Positions 27,592 to 35,921 of a DNA stretch of 64,000 nt are shown piece by piece. Origin of the DNA: Mesorhizobium helmanticense (GTDB taxonomy: Bacteria > Pseudomonadota > Alphaproteobacteria > Rhizobiales > Rhizobiaceae); contig NZ_PZJX01000018.1 in NCBI RefSeq assembly GCF_003034915.1, positions 1-64,000 of the forward strand. The letters are read 5' to 3'. A program made the position numbers and the translations under genes. Numbering within the stretch: position 1 is the stretch's first letter; the number at the start of each line of letters is the position of its first letter. Below the pieces are notes generated by a model. It saw nothing but the letters and a program-made list of their open reading frames with translations. It ran no database searches and was not told the origin of the DNA.

Positions 27592-28680
27592 ATGCGAATT
27601 GCCTTCTACGCGCCGCTGAAGTCGCCCAATCATCCCGTCGTCTCCGGCGATCGCCAGATGGCACGGATGCTGGTCAAGGCTCTGGAGCATGGAGGGCATA
27701 GCGTCGAACTGGCATCCGAATTGCGCTTCTATCTACGTCAGCCGGAATCGAAAAGTTTCGATGCGCTCAAGATCGAGGCCCGAGAGGAAGCCACGCGGCT
27801 GACCAAGCTTTGGGATCGTGACGGCAAGCCCGATCTCTGGTTCTCCTATCATCCCTATTACAAGGCGCCCGACCTGATCGGCCCCGAGCTGACGTCGGCC
27901 TTTGCTGTCCCCTATGTGACAGCGGAAGCCTCCTATTCGAGGCGGCGCAACGCCGGCTTATGGGCCGATACGCAAGCGCTGGTGGCGCGAGCCATCGAAC
28001 AGGCAGCACTGAACATCTGCTTCACGCAAAGGGATCGCCAGGGACTGACAGATGCGATTCCCGGCGCCGCTCTCGGTATGCTTTCGCCTTTCATCGACAC
28101 ATCGGTATTCCGGGAAACGCCGGCACGGGGTTGTCCGACACGCCTCGTTACCGTCGCCATGATGCGCGCGGGCGACAAAGTCGAAAGCTATCGCATGCTG
28201 GCGCAAGCACTCGGTTCGATCGGCCACCTGCGCTGGACCATGTCGGTCGTCGGGGACGGGCCTGCTCGTGACGAGGTCAAAGCGCAATTCGCCGGCTTGC
28301 CCGCCGACCGTATCGAATGGCTTGGCGCGATTGAGCCAGCCGCCGTGCCGGATGTCCTCTACAGCGGGGGAATCTACGTCTGGCCGGGTTACGGCGAGGC
28401 CTATGGCGTTGCCTATCTTGAAGCACAGGCCGCCGGCCTTCCGGTGGTGGCCCAGGAGATTGCCGGCGTGCCGGAGGTGGTGCGGGATGGCCAAACCGGG
28501 TTTCTCACCCCGTCGGGCGATGTAGCGGCGTTCGCTTCTGCCATTGAAAGGCTTCTGGCCAGCAACGACGAAAGAACCATCATGGGCGCGGGAGCTAGGC
28601 GTTTTGTCCTCGAGGAACGTTCCCTCGGTGGTGCGGCGGCGCGTCTGGCCGAACTTCTTCCGAAGATCCCGGTTTCATGA
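27592..28680 (+). CDS. Family 4 glycosyltransferase (GT-B fold)
   Basis: A 362-residue glycosyltransferase. The C-terminal half contains MSVVGDGPARDEV, then YVWPGYGEAYGVAYLEAQAAGLPVV (split: WPGYGEAYGVAYLEAQAAG) with the E-x7-E type nucleotide-sugar site of GT4 enzymes, and VVRDGQTGFLTPSGD. AGGA precedes the ATG by seven bases. Its stop overlaps the start of the deacetylase-like gene (ATGA), so the two products are made together. Donor and acceptor unknown; the locus suggests a surface polysaccharide. Confidence 0.9.
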   Translation: MRIAFYAPLKSPNHPVVSGDRQMARMLVKALEHGGHSVELASELRFYLRQPESKSFDALKIEAREEATRLTKLWDRDGKPDLWFSYHPYYKAPDLIGPELTSAFAVPYVTAEASYSRRRNAGLWADTQALVARAIEQAALNICFTQRDRQGLTDAIPGAALGMLSPFIDTSVFRETPARGCPTRLVTVAMMRAGDKVESYRMLAQALGSIGHLRWTMSVVGDGPARDEVKAQFAGLPADRIEWLGAIEPAAVPDVLYSGGIYVWPGYGEAYGVAYLEAQAAGLPVVAQEIAGVPEVVRDGQTGFLTPSGDVAAFASAIERLLASNDERTIMGAGARRFVLEERSLGGAAARLAELLPKIPVS

Positions 28681-29432
28681 CATCCGATCAGATCTGGACC
28701 CCCCTGGTGGAAGAGCTGGCGTGCTGGCAACGGGCGGACCGCAAGGCAGAGTTCTGGCTGCGCGACGATGACGCCGTGGATCCGACGCCTGCGCTTGATC
28801 GGCTGCTCGACCTCACCGGTGAATTCGCGGTTCCGGTCACTCTGGCCGTCATTCCGGCCCTGACTGATGAGAAGCTTGTCGTCCGGCTTGACGAGGCGCC
28901 GCATGCCACGGTCGCCATCCATGGCTGGGCGCATCGAAATCATGCGCCTGAGCATCAGAAAAAGCAGGAGCTCGGCGCGCATCGGCCACGCGAGGCAGTG
29001 CTCGATGATCTGGCTCGCGGGCTGTCTCACATAACCGCCCTGCACGGCGCACGTGCCGTTCCGATGCTGGTGCCACCCTGGAACAGGATCGACGCCAGCT
29101 TGGTATCCGACCTTGGATCGATAGGATTCGCGGCATTGTCGGTCTATGGGCCGCCGAAGCCGGCTTCCCTGGCGGTCATCAACAGCAATGTCGACATCAT
29201 GGATTGGCATGGCACGCGCGGCTGCCGCGATCATCGCCTATTGATTCAGTCTGTCATCGCGCAATTGCGGCATGCATTCGACGGCGGCGAACCGGTCGGC
29301 CTGCTCACCCACCATCTCGTACATGATGAATCGGCCTGGCTTTTCCTCGAGCAGCTGTTCACAGTCACCGCACGGACTGAAGCCTGCGCATGGCTTCCGA
29401 TCAGGACACTGATCGCGGGTAGAGGAAAATAG
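28677..29432 (+). CDS. Polysaccharide deacetylase-like protein
   Basis: A 251-residue protein with features of the NodB-like metal-dependent deacetylase superfamily in a divergent form. FWLRDDDAVDPT carries the acidic metal ligand, HGWAHRNHAP replaces the H-x3-H metal motif, VPPWNRID is motif 3, and LLTHHLVHD is the terminal histidine motif. No signal peptide is visible, so it probably acts in the cytosol, perhaps on a lipid-linked or nucleotide-linked sugar. It overlaps the glycosyltransferase gene by four bases, which supports action on the same glycan. Confidence 0.82.
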   Translation: MTSDQIWTPLVEELACWQRADRKAEFWLRDDDAVDPTPALDRLLDLTGEFAVPVTLAVIPALTDEKLVVRLDEAPHATVAIHGWAHRNHAPEHQKKQELGAHRPREAVLDDLARGLSHITALHGARAVPMLVPPWNRIDASLVSDLGSIGFAALSVYGPPKPASLAVINSNVDIMDWHGTRGCRDHRLLIQSVIAQLRHAFDGGEPVGLLTHHLVHDESAWLFLEQLFTVTARTEACAWLPIRTLIAGRGK

Positions 29433-29433
29433 C

Positions 29434-30288
29434 TCAGCGCTTTTTGTGCAACGAGACTGGAAATTTGAGCGTCTGGCCATCCCGCGCGGCAAAAGCGCCG
29501 GCAAACCTGTCTTTGGCCAGTTTCTCGATCTCGTCCAGTTCCTCGTCGGTACGTGTCGGATCGTGGTGAAACAGCGCAAGCCCCCGCGCACCGGCCTCCT
29601 CACAGAGCTTGACGCCCTGTTGCCATGTCGAGTGCCCGTTACCGCGGCGGCGTTCCATTTCCTCCTCAGTGTAGGCACAATCATAAATGACGAGGTCGGC
29701 ATCGTCTATCAGGCCGAGCACCGCCTGATCGAGTTTGTCCGGCTCGTGCTCAGTGTCTGTGATCACCGCCACGGCGCGGCCGCCCCATTCGACCCGGTAG
29801 CCTATGCAGCCGCCCGGATGGATAAGACTGCCGGTTCGGACCACCACACCTTCGCGCGGCCGAAGCACGTCTCCGGATACGAAATCGCGGCAGTCGAGGC
29901 TTGCCTTGCAGACGTCCATTTTCACCGGAAACCACGGCGGTCGCATGAATTCATCGACCATCTGCCGGGTCGTCATGCGTCCTGCAAGATGCCCGGACCA
30001 AAGCGTAACCTTGACGCTCCGGTCATAGATCGGCGTAAAAGCCGGCAGCCCGATTATGTGATCGTAATGGCAATGGGTGAAAAGCAGGTCGAAATCGGTT
30101 ACGCCCGACGCCCGAAGGGCCCTGCCGGCAGGCCGTAGGCCAGAGCCCGCGTCGAACAGAAGCGTATGCTTACCACATCGCATTTCAATGCAGATTGTGT
30201 TGCCGCCATAGCGAGAGAATTCTGGCCCCGATACCGAAATGCTGCCGCGCACGCCCCAAAACCTGACCAGGAAAACGTCGTCGTCCAT
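29434..30288 (-). CDS. MBL-fold metallo-hydrolase
   Basis: A 284-residue metallo-beta-lactamase-fold protein. The main metal motif is FTHCHYDHIIGLP, and later ligands are in VITDTEHEPDKL and YDCAYTEEEM. The N-terminus VRFWGVRGSISVSGPEFSRYGG is typical of the subgroup with ribonuclease Z-like or cyclic-nucleotide phosphodiesterase-like fold. Because a cyclic-nucleotide-binding protein gene is next upstream on the same strand, breakdown of cyclic nucleotides is an attractive but unproved role. ATG 30288 starts MDDDVFLVRFWG; the longer frame adds a poorly protein-like stretch. It ends one base from the converging deacetylase gene. Confidence 0.85.
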   Translation of the reverse strand: MDDDVFLVRFWGVRGSISVSGPEFSRYGGNTICIEMRCGKHTLLFDAGSGLRPAGRALRASGVTDFDLLFTHCHYDHIIGLPAFTPIYDRSVKVTLWSGHLAGRMTTRQMVDEFMRPPWFPVKMDVCKASLDCRDFVSGDVLRPREGVVVRTGSLIHPGGCIGYRVEWGGRAVAVITDTEHEPDKLDQAVLGLIDDADLVIYDCAYTEEEMERRRGNGHSTWQQGVKLCEEAGARGLALFHHDPTRTDEELDEIEKLAKDRFAGAFAARDGQTLKFPVSLHKKR

Positions 30289-30416
30289 GCTAGCCCTTCG
30301 CAATCCCCGTCGCCCATCGTAGCCAAACAACCGCTGCTAGGCGAGACAGGTTTTCTCCGGGAGATCTTCTCGGCAAGAGGCCAGTGCCATCACGACGGCG
30401 AGGATCGAGCGCACGT

Positions 30417-30866
30417 CTATTTGGCGCTTCGTGCGTCGATCAGATCCGCGGTCGTATGGCTTAGGCGATCGGCAAGAACCCGCAATATCTCGATGGTCAT
30501 TTCCGGGAACTCTCTCATAAGCCTCAGGAAATGATCCTTGCGGATTCTCAAGGCTTCCAGCGGACTTGCCGCTCTGACGGTGGCAGTGCGGGAGCTGTTG
30601 CACAGTATGGCGATCTCGCCAACAATCGAATTTGGCACCAGTTCAGCAACTTTTATCGGCCCGCTGTCGGAATCGACCAGAATATCCGCCCTGCCTGAAA
30701 GGATGACATAGGCGGCGTCTCCCTCGTCGCCCTGCCGGAAAAGGATCTGGCCGGCGCTGTAGCTCACGCGATCGGATGTGAACGCAAGCAGTTTGAGCTT
30801 TGTCGGCTCGATGCCAGAGAACAAGGGAACGCGTTGCAGCATTCCAACTTCATCCTTGAGCAGCAT
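30417..30866 (-). CDS. Stand-alone cyclic nucleotide-binding domain protein
   Basis: A 149-residue protein made of one Crp-type cNMP-binding domain. Key features are LFRQGDEGDAAYVILSG and the phosphate-binding cassette VGEIAILCNSSRTATVRA, with the Glu and Arg that contact the ribose and cyclic phosphate. It has no C-terminal helix-turn-helix, so it is not a DNA-binding regulator; it probably acts through protein contacts. It starts 34 bases after the exporter-like gene, in the same operon. I infer that it senses cAMP or cGMP from the several cyclases in this window and modulates the glycan machinery. Confidence 0.88.
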   Translation of the reverse strand: MLLKDEVGMLQRVPLFSGIEPTKLKLLAFTSDRVSYSAGQILFRQGDEGDAAYVILSGRADILVDSDSGPIKVAELVPNSIVGEIAILCNSSRTATVRAASPLEALRIRKDHFLRLMREFPEMTIEILRVLADRLSHTTADLIDARSAK

Positions 30867-30900
30867 TGTCGCAAACCTTCCCAAATTCGCGTTTGCCAGA

Positions 30901-33615
30901 CTATGATAGCAGTTCCTTGAAGATACCGTTCCCTGCCAAAAGTGTCTCGTGTGTTCCGTCTTCCACCAATTGACCCGAGTCGAAGACGACAACGCGATCG
31001 AACATCATCGCCATTGCCGGATTCGTCACGACACACACAATTGCCGGCGAATGACCGTCGCGTCTGGCTTCCTCTAGCACGTTTCGCAGCACCTTATCTT
31101 GTACACGCTGGTCGAGCGCCGATAGCGGCCGGTTGAGAATGAGAAAATCGGGGCGCTTGAGCAGGGCCCGGGCAACATCGAGCTTCTGTCGCTGTCCACC
31201 GGTCAGCCGCCTGCCGCCTGAGCCGACATTGAAGTCCAGGCCGACATCCAGAAGCTCGGCATAAAGCCCCAGTTCGTCAAGAATGTCATAGACGATGGAG
31301 CGTATGCGGTCCGGCGCGTCGGGATGGTTGGTGCCCACACGCCCGAACAGGACATTATCCATGACGGTGGCCGCGGCAATGTATTTGGCAGGATCATACC
31401 GTTCGATCGCATTTTGCAGCTCGGGCGGCAGGTTTTCATAGAACCGGTTGCGTGCAGCGACGATCTTGCTCATCAGTTCGTCGCTCAGCAGGCCGAAGCG
31501 GTGCCGGGGCTCGATATAGGCAAAGCTCAAGGCGACGATCATGGCGCGGTCGTTCTCCGAAACCGCCTCGTGGGGACGATTCTTGAGCCGTTGCAGCAAG
31601 GTTTCGTAGGCGGGTATCTCCTCGGCGCTCATGAAGGCGAGCTGCTGGAAGAACTGGTGATCGGGCGGCAGGTCGGCAAACAGCTCGATCGCCTGTTCGG
31701 CGATCTCCATGCCCATTTCGTAGAGCGTGTGGTCGAGGCCGGCTTGCCTCAGAATGGAAGCAAAATAGGGATTGGCCGCCAGAGCCTTGTCGGCCAGTTC
31801 GGGGCCGGCGGCAGCGCCGAAGAGCAGATTTTGGCCGATTGTTGCTTCCTTGTTGTAGGCGCCCGGTTCGAAAGCAACCACCAGTCCGCTCAGTCCTTCG
31901 TGCTCCAGCCGGGTTCGCAGCGCCGCACGCAGTTCGACGATCCGCCTGGCAAGCTCCGTGTGACGCGTGAGGTCGGCCGAAGAGCGCAAGCCAAGATCCA
32001 GAATGTCGCGCGACAGAACAACCGCGTCGAGCACCCGGCGCACGGCTTCAAAGAGATCGTGCGGGCCGGTAGCGCCGGCTGAAGCATAGTTGATCCAGTC
32101 GCTGTGGATATCAAGATCCGGATTGCCCGACCGGCGCGCCTCGTCGATATTCCAGCGGTGCTGGTCTGCCGCGGCGCCGTCATAAGGCACCGTTGTCAGC
32201 GGCGCATGCTTCAACCCGTAGAGCAGGTTATCCCGGAGGCTTGCCTGGAACAGGAAAACATCCGACGAGGCATAGGACATGCGCCGGCCGGTCACTGCTT
32301 CGGGGAGTTCAAGCAGGTCATCGGCGCCCGAAGCGACCCTTCCGCTGTCCGGCCGGTTCAGCCGCGCGAAGGCTTCTGCAAGCGCCTCAGCTCCACCTGT
32401 TGCGGTACTGACCAGCGCCACCGTCTCACCCGGCTTGATCTGGAGGGAGATACGGTTGAGGAGCATTGCACCGCCATCGTCTGCTATGGACAGATTGATC
32501 GCCGCCAGAGGACTGGTCATCGGAGCGGGATCGTCGATCGTCACCGCCCCGATTGTCGGCGCGATGAGACCCTCGACGGTGAACTGTTCAACGACCTGCT
32601 GATATTTGACCTGGACATCCTGCCGATCCTGATCCCAGTCGATCAGTTCCTTCATCGGTCCGGGCAGGTCCTTGTAAGCGCCGATCACGGCCACGAGTTG
32701 GCCGACGTCCAGCCGCCCCTGGATGACCAGATACCCGCCGACCATGTAGAACAGAAAGGGCGTGAGCTGCGCGAGAAAATTGTTGAGGAACTTCACCATG
32801 AATTTCCATTGGTAAAGATCGAAGCGGATCTTAAAGATGAGCCCCAGCCGGGCAGCTATGTCGGCGCGCTCGTAGTTTGATGTATCGTGGACGTGAACCG
32901 CGCCGATGCCGTCGACGATTTCGCCAACCCGGCCCGAAAGCGCGCGCGCCGTCAACTGCCGTTGACGCCCGAGCACGATCAGCCGCCGCCGCATTCGCGG
33001 GATGAGTACGATCTGGATCGCCACGATCACCACCGCTATCATTCCGAGCCAGAAGTTCTGGACCATGATGAACAGCATGGCCGTCAGCGCCTGGCCGCCG
33101 AGCAGTACCGGCTGCAGGAAGGCATCGCCGATGAAGCCGCCCAGCGGCTCCACCTCGTCCTTCACCATGGTCGCCACTTCGGCGGATTTCACCCGCTTGA
33201 AGTAAAGCGGCGGAAACCGCAGCACACGATCGATCAGATCGAAGCGGATACGCCGCAGCATGCGTTCGCCGAGGCGACCCTTGTAGGTGTTGATGTAGAG
33301 TTTGAACAGGCCGTTGATGATGACCAGGAGGAGGAACACAAGGCTCAGGGCAAGCAGCGTCTCCTTGCGGTCGAGCTGAAAACCGGAGAAGAACTGGACC
33401 TCTCCAATGAACGGCAGGTTGTAGTGCAGCCTCATGAATGGCTGGGTCGCGCCCGGTTGCTCGAAGCCCTTACCTTGGATCGGGCCGTTGACGATCAGCT
33501 TCGGCAGGTCGAAGGACATGAAATACGGGATCATCGAAAGCACGACGATCATCAATATCCAGAGTTGCTGCTTCTTGGTGTGCGTCCAGATATAGCGGGC
33601 TAGGCTGGGTTCCAT
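30901..33615 (-). CDS. ABC exporter-like protein with degenerate, interrupted ATPase domain
   Basis: A 904-residue protein. Residues ~1-330 are an ABC exporter-type six-helix membrane domain (MEPSLARYIWTHTKKQQ; helices such as LALSLVFLLLVIINGLFKLY). The ATPase domain then begins normally, but Walker A is VSTATGGAEAL (~396) with no Lys, the Q-loop position reads YASSDVFLF, Walker B is FLILNRPLSALD (~825) lacking Asp and Glu, and the H-loop is VVTNPAM (~861). The signature LTGGQRQKLDVARAL (~804) and D-loop are kept. Between Q-loop and signature lie ~280 extra residues containing two further copies of the NLLYG-type motif (NLLFG, NVLFG). ATP hydrolysis by itself seems unlikely; a heteromeric or structural role is possible. 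ATG 33615 chosen over GTG 33663. Confidence 0.88.
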   Translation of the reverse strand: MEPSLARYIWTHTKKQQLWILMIVVLSMIPYFMSFDLPKLIVNGPIQGKGFEQPGATQPFMRLHYNLPFIGEVQFFSGFQLDRKETLLALSLVFLLLVIINGLFKLYINTYKGRLGERMLRRIRFDLIDRVLRFPPLYFKRVKSAEVATMVKDEVEPLGGFIGDAFLQPVLLGGQALTAMLFIMVQNFWLGMIAVVIVAIQIVLIPRMRRRLIVLGRQRQLTARALSGRVGEIVDGIGAVHVHDTSNYERADIAARLGLIFKIRFDLYQWKFMVKFLNNFLAQLTPFLFYMVGGYLVIQGRLDVGQLVAVIGAYKDLPGPMKELIDWDQDRQDVQVKYQQVVEQFTVEGLIAPTIGAVTIDDPAPMTSPLAAINLSIADDGGAMLLNRISLQIKPGETVALVSTATGGAEALAEAFARLNRPDSGRVASGADDLLELPEAVTGRRMSYASSDVFLFQASLRDNLLYGLKHAPLTTVPYDGAAADQHRWNIDEARRSGNPDLDIHSDWINYASAGATGPHDLFEAVRRVLDAVVLSRDILDLGLRSSADLTRHTELARRIVELRAALRTRLEHEGLSGLVVAFEPGAYNKEATIGQNLLFGAAAGPELADKALAANPYFASILRQAGLDHTLYEMGMEIAEQAIELFADLPPDHQFFQQLAFMSAEEIPAYETLLQRLKNRPHEAVSENDRAMIVALSFAYIEPRHRFGLLSDELMSKIVAARNRFYENLPPELQNAIERYDPAKYIAAATVMDNVLFGRVGTNHPDAPDRIRSIVYDILDELGLYAELLDVGLDFNVGSGGRRLTGGQRQKLDVARALLKRPDFLILNRPLSALDQRVQDKVLRNVLEEARRDGHSPAIVCVVTNPAMAMMFDRVVVFDSGQLVEDGTHETLLAGNGIFKELLS

Positions 33616-33632
33616 ATGCGACTGTGGGCCCT

Positions 33633-33902
33633 TCAGTTGGAAGGATGCGGGATGTAAAAGCACCTGCTGGCGAGTGGCGTATCAGCAATTTCTTCGTCGC
33701 CAACGACCAGCTCGAAGCTGCAGTGCCGGGGGATTGTCCTGCGCTCCAACAGTTCGCGGCTTCCGTAGGGTTTTGGCGAATAGCCGAGCACGAGGCCGCA
33801 GCTGCGCGGCTGGTGCTGGCGGATGCACGCCGATGGTCCGGATAGATGCAACAGGCTCTCTCCGGCACCGGGCAATGGCGAAGCGGCTTGCAGCATAATC
33901 AC
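33633..33902 (-). CDS. Possible small protein upstream of the exporter-like gene
   Basis: An 89-codon frame immediately upstream of the exporter-like gene on the same strand. Third codon positions are GC-rich as in real genes of this window, and the middle reads like protein (SCGLVLGYSPKPYGSRELL, then CSFELVVGDEEIADTP). There is no clear ribosome-binding site and no family I recognise. It could be a leader gene of the operon or a chance frame; the opposite strand also carries open frames here. Confidence 0.25.
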   Translation of the reverse strand: MIMLQAASPLPGAGESLLHLSGPSACIRQHQPRSCGLVLGYSPKPYGSRELLERRTIPRHCSFELVVGDEEIADTPLASRCFYIPHPSN

Positions 33903-33971
33903 GTCCGCGGATCAAACAGCCTTGCGGGAGGCAAGATTGCGTCGCCCGAAATCCCAACATACAAGACGAAT

Positions 33972-34646
33972 ATGATGGATGTCACGCAACCGCGCAATGC
34001 CGGCATGGACGGGCACGAGCAAGCCCTGGACCTCACACGAGGAATTGCTGCCTATGTCAAATGCCCTCTCGTGGCAGGGCTGGCGCGCGTCATCGCCAAA
34101 CATCCGAAGGCCGATATCGCCAACGCCTTCAACCACAAGCAGGTCGCCTGCAAGATGTGGGCGCTCGACAGGCTGTTCGAAAGCTGCGGCGGCCGGTTCG
34201 GACGCATATGGATTCTGGGTGGATGGTACGGCGTATTGCCGGCAATGCTATTCAACGACGCCCGCTTCGACATCGCGGCGGTCGATAGCATCGACATTGA
34301 TCCCGAAGTCGCGCCGGTCGCCCGGACCCTCAACCGGGAAGCCGGCGACCGGTTCCGGGCGCTGACGGCAGACATGTATGCACTTGACTATGCGGTCGGG
34401 CGGCCCGACCTTGTGGTCAATACGAGCTGCGAGCACATAGCCGATCTGGGCGCCTGGCTTGCTCTGCTTCCGCAGGGCACGAATGTGCTGCTGCAATCGA
34501 ACGATTATTTCAGCGAGCCGACGCACATCAACTGCGTGGCTTCACTTGCAGCCTTCGAAGCCATGGCGACGCTGCGGGAGGTGCGTTTTTCCGGCGAGCT
34601 GCCGACAAAAAAATATACGCGCTTCATGCTGATTGGAACTGTCTAA
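33972..34646 (+). CDS. Class I SAM-dependent methyltransferase-like protein
   Basis: A 224-residue protein. The likely cofactor motif is RIWILGGWYGVLPAMLF, where the usual acidic-glycine motif I is modified, followed by an acidic end to strand 2 (VDSIDIDPEVAPVA) and a motif reading DLVVNTSCEHIADLGAWL. I read it as a Rossmann-fold methyltransferase of a divergent type. Start ATG 33972 or the next codon, 33975. It is transcribed away from the exporter-like gene and converges on the glycosyltransferase operon, so it is probably part of the same locus. The acceptor is unknown. Confidence 0.72.
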   Translation: MMDVTQPRNAGMDGHEQALDLTRGIAAYVKCPLVAGLARVIAKHPKADIANAFNHKQVACKMWALDRLFESCGGRFGRIWILGGWYGVLPAMLFNDARFDIAAVDSIDIDPEVAPVARTLNREAGDRFRALTADMYALDYAVGRPDLVVNTSCEHIADLGAWLALLPQGTNVLLQSNDYFSEPTHINCVASLAAFEAMATLREVRFSGELPTKKYTRFMLIGTV

Positions 34647-34739
34647 TGCATTTCGCCTAAAAAGGGCGGTGCAGTTTCGGAATAAAAACAAGGGCTTGAA
34701 GCGGGTCACGCCAATCTCAGACGAGATGCGCGTTAGCAT

Positions 34740-35921
34740 CTATCGATCGTGAACTTTTCCGGAACCGGGCCCTGCCTTTAGGGACCATGTTCGGTACCGC
34801 TCGCGCAGGATTTGCGCCGAGCGACGCGCGCCTTCCAGATCGAGACGATGCACGGAAGGCGGCGGTCCTGCCAGCGCCTGTTCGATCGCTTGCGCCAAGC
34901 CTTCAGGCGTCAGGTTCTTTTCCATCAGCACCGTTGCAAGACCGAGTTCTTCGAGCATCAGGGCGCGAAACGTCTGTTCGGTTTCCCCGCCGGCTGCAAA
35001 TGGAACGAGCAAGGAGCGACAGCCCGCGCGCAGGACATCGCAGACCGTGTTGTAACCCGCCTGCGAGACTGACAGGCGGGCGCCGGTCAGCAGGCTGGCG
35101 AAATCCTCGCGGAACCGGAAGATGGACAGGCCCGGCGTAGCATCGCATGCGATCGCGTCAAACTCGTCCTTCGGCAGGTTTGGTCCGGTGATCAAACACC
35201 ATTTCCAAGCGTTGTTGGCATTCCGCGCCGCTGTGATGGTGGAACTGACAAGGCTCTTTCCGGCAGCCCCGCCGCCAACCGACACCAGAACGTCGAAGCG
35301 CTCGGAGGCCGGGGCTGGTGGCGGCGCGGCAACCAGCCCTGTGTAGGTGACCTCGGCCCTGATCGCCGCAGCCAGTGGGAATGTCTTGTCGATGGTTGCG
35401 AAAGACGGATCGCCGTGGACCATAACAAGGTCGAAATGCCGGTTGATGAGATCGATCGTTTCCTCGTTTCGGCCCGGCTTGACGCGTTCCTGAAGGATAT
35501 CACGCACGGACGTCACCAGCAGCGGTCTGGGCGACGTCGCGTCGATGGCCTCGATCAGCGGCAAGAGTTCGAAACGCATCTGCCGGCGTCCAAATGGAAA
35601 CGCCTCGACAATGACGATATCAGGCCTGCAATCCCGGAATGCCTGCAGCAGCATCTCTGAACGCGATTTCTTGAAATCATCGTCGATGGGTTTGCCCTGC
35701 AGGTCGACAAGTCCGGAAAATCCTTCATCACCGGAGGTGACGGGTGGCAGGGTTACAGATTTTGCACCCGGTCCCGGAAACCCCGCAATGGGCGCTCCGC
35801 CGGTCACGACGGTTACGTCAAACCCGTCATCGACCAGAGCCGCCGCAATGCGGCTGGCGCGCGCGAGATGGCCGATACCGAGCAGGTGCTGGACATAGAA
35901 GAAAGCGCGCAGCCGCTTCAT
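34740..35921 (-). CDS. MurG-like glycosyltransferase (GT-B)
   Basis: A 393-residue GT-B enzyme. It opens MKRLRAFFYVQHLLGIGHLARASRIAAAL (split: YVQHLLGIGHLARAS), the N-terminal glycine-rich loop seen in MurG-type transferases. The C-terminal half has VLVSVGGGAAGKSLV and LSVSQAGYNTVCDVLRAG, then LLVPFAAGGETEQTFRA, the donor-binding pattern of that group. ATG 35921 overlaps the stop of the upstream glycosyltransferase gene (ATGA). It is the third and last gene of a glycosyltransferase operon. Sugar donor unknown. Confidence 0.87.
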   Translation of the reverse strand: MKRLRAFFYVQHLLGIGHLARASRIAAALVDDGFDVTVVTGGAPIAGFPGPGAKSVTLPPVTSGDEGFSGLVDLQGKPIDDDFKKSRSEMLLQAFRDCRPDIVIVEAFPFGRRQMRFELLPLIEAIDATSPRPLLVTSVRDILQERVKPGRNEETIDLINRHFDLVMVHGDPSFATIDKTFPLAAAIRAEVTYTGLVAAPPPAPASERFDVLVSVGGGAAGKSLVSSTITAARNANNAWKWCLITGPNLPKDEFDAIACDATPGLSIFRFREDFASLLTGARLSVSQAGYNTVCDVLRAGCRSLLVPFAAGGETEQTFRALMLEELGLATVLMEKNLTPEGLAQAIEQALAGPPPSVHRLDLEGARRSAQILRERYRTWSLKAGPGSGKVHDR

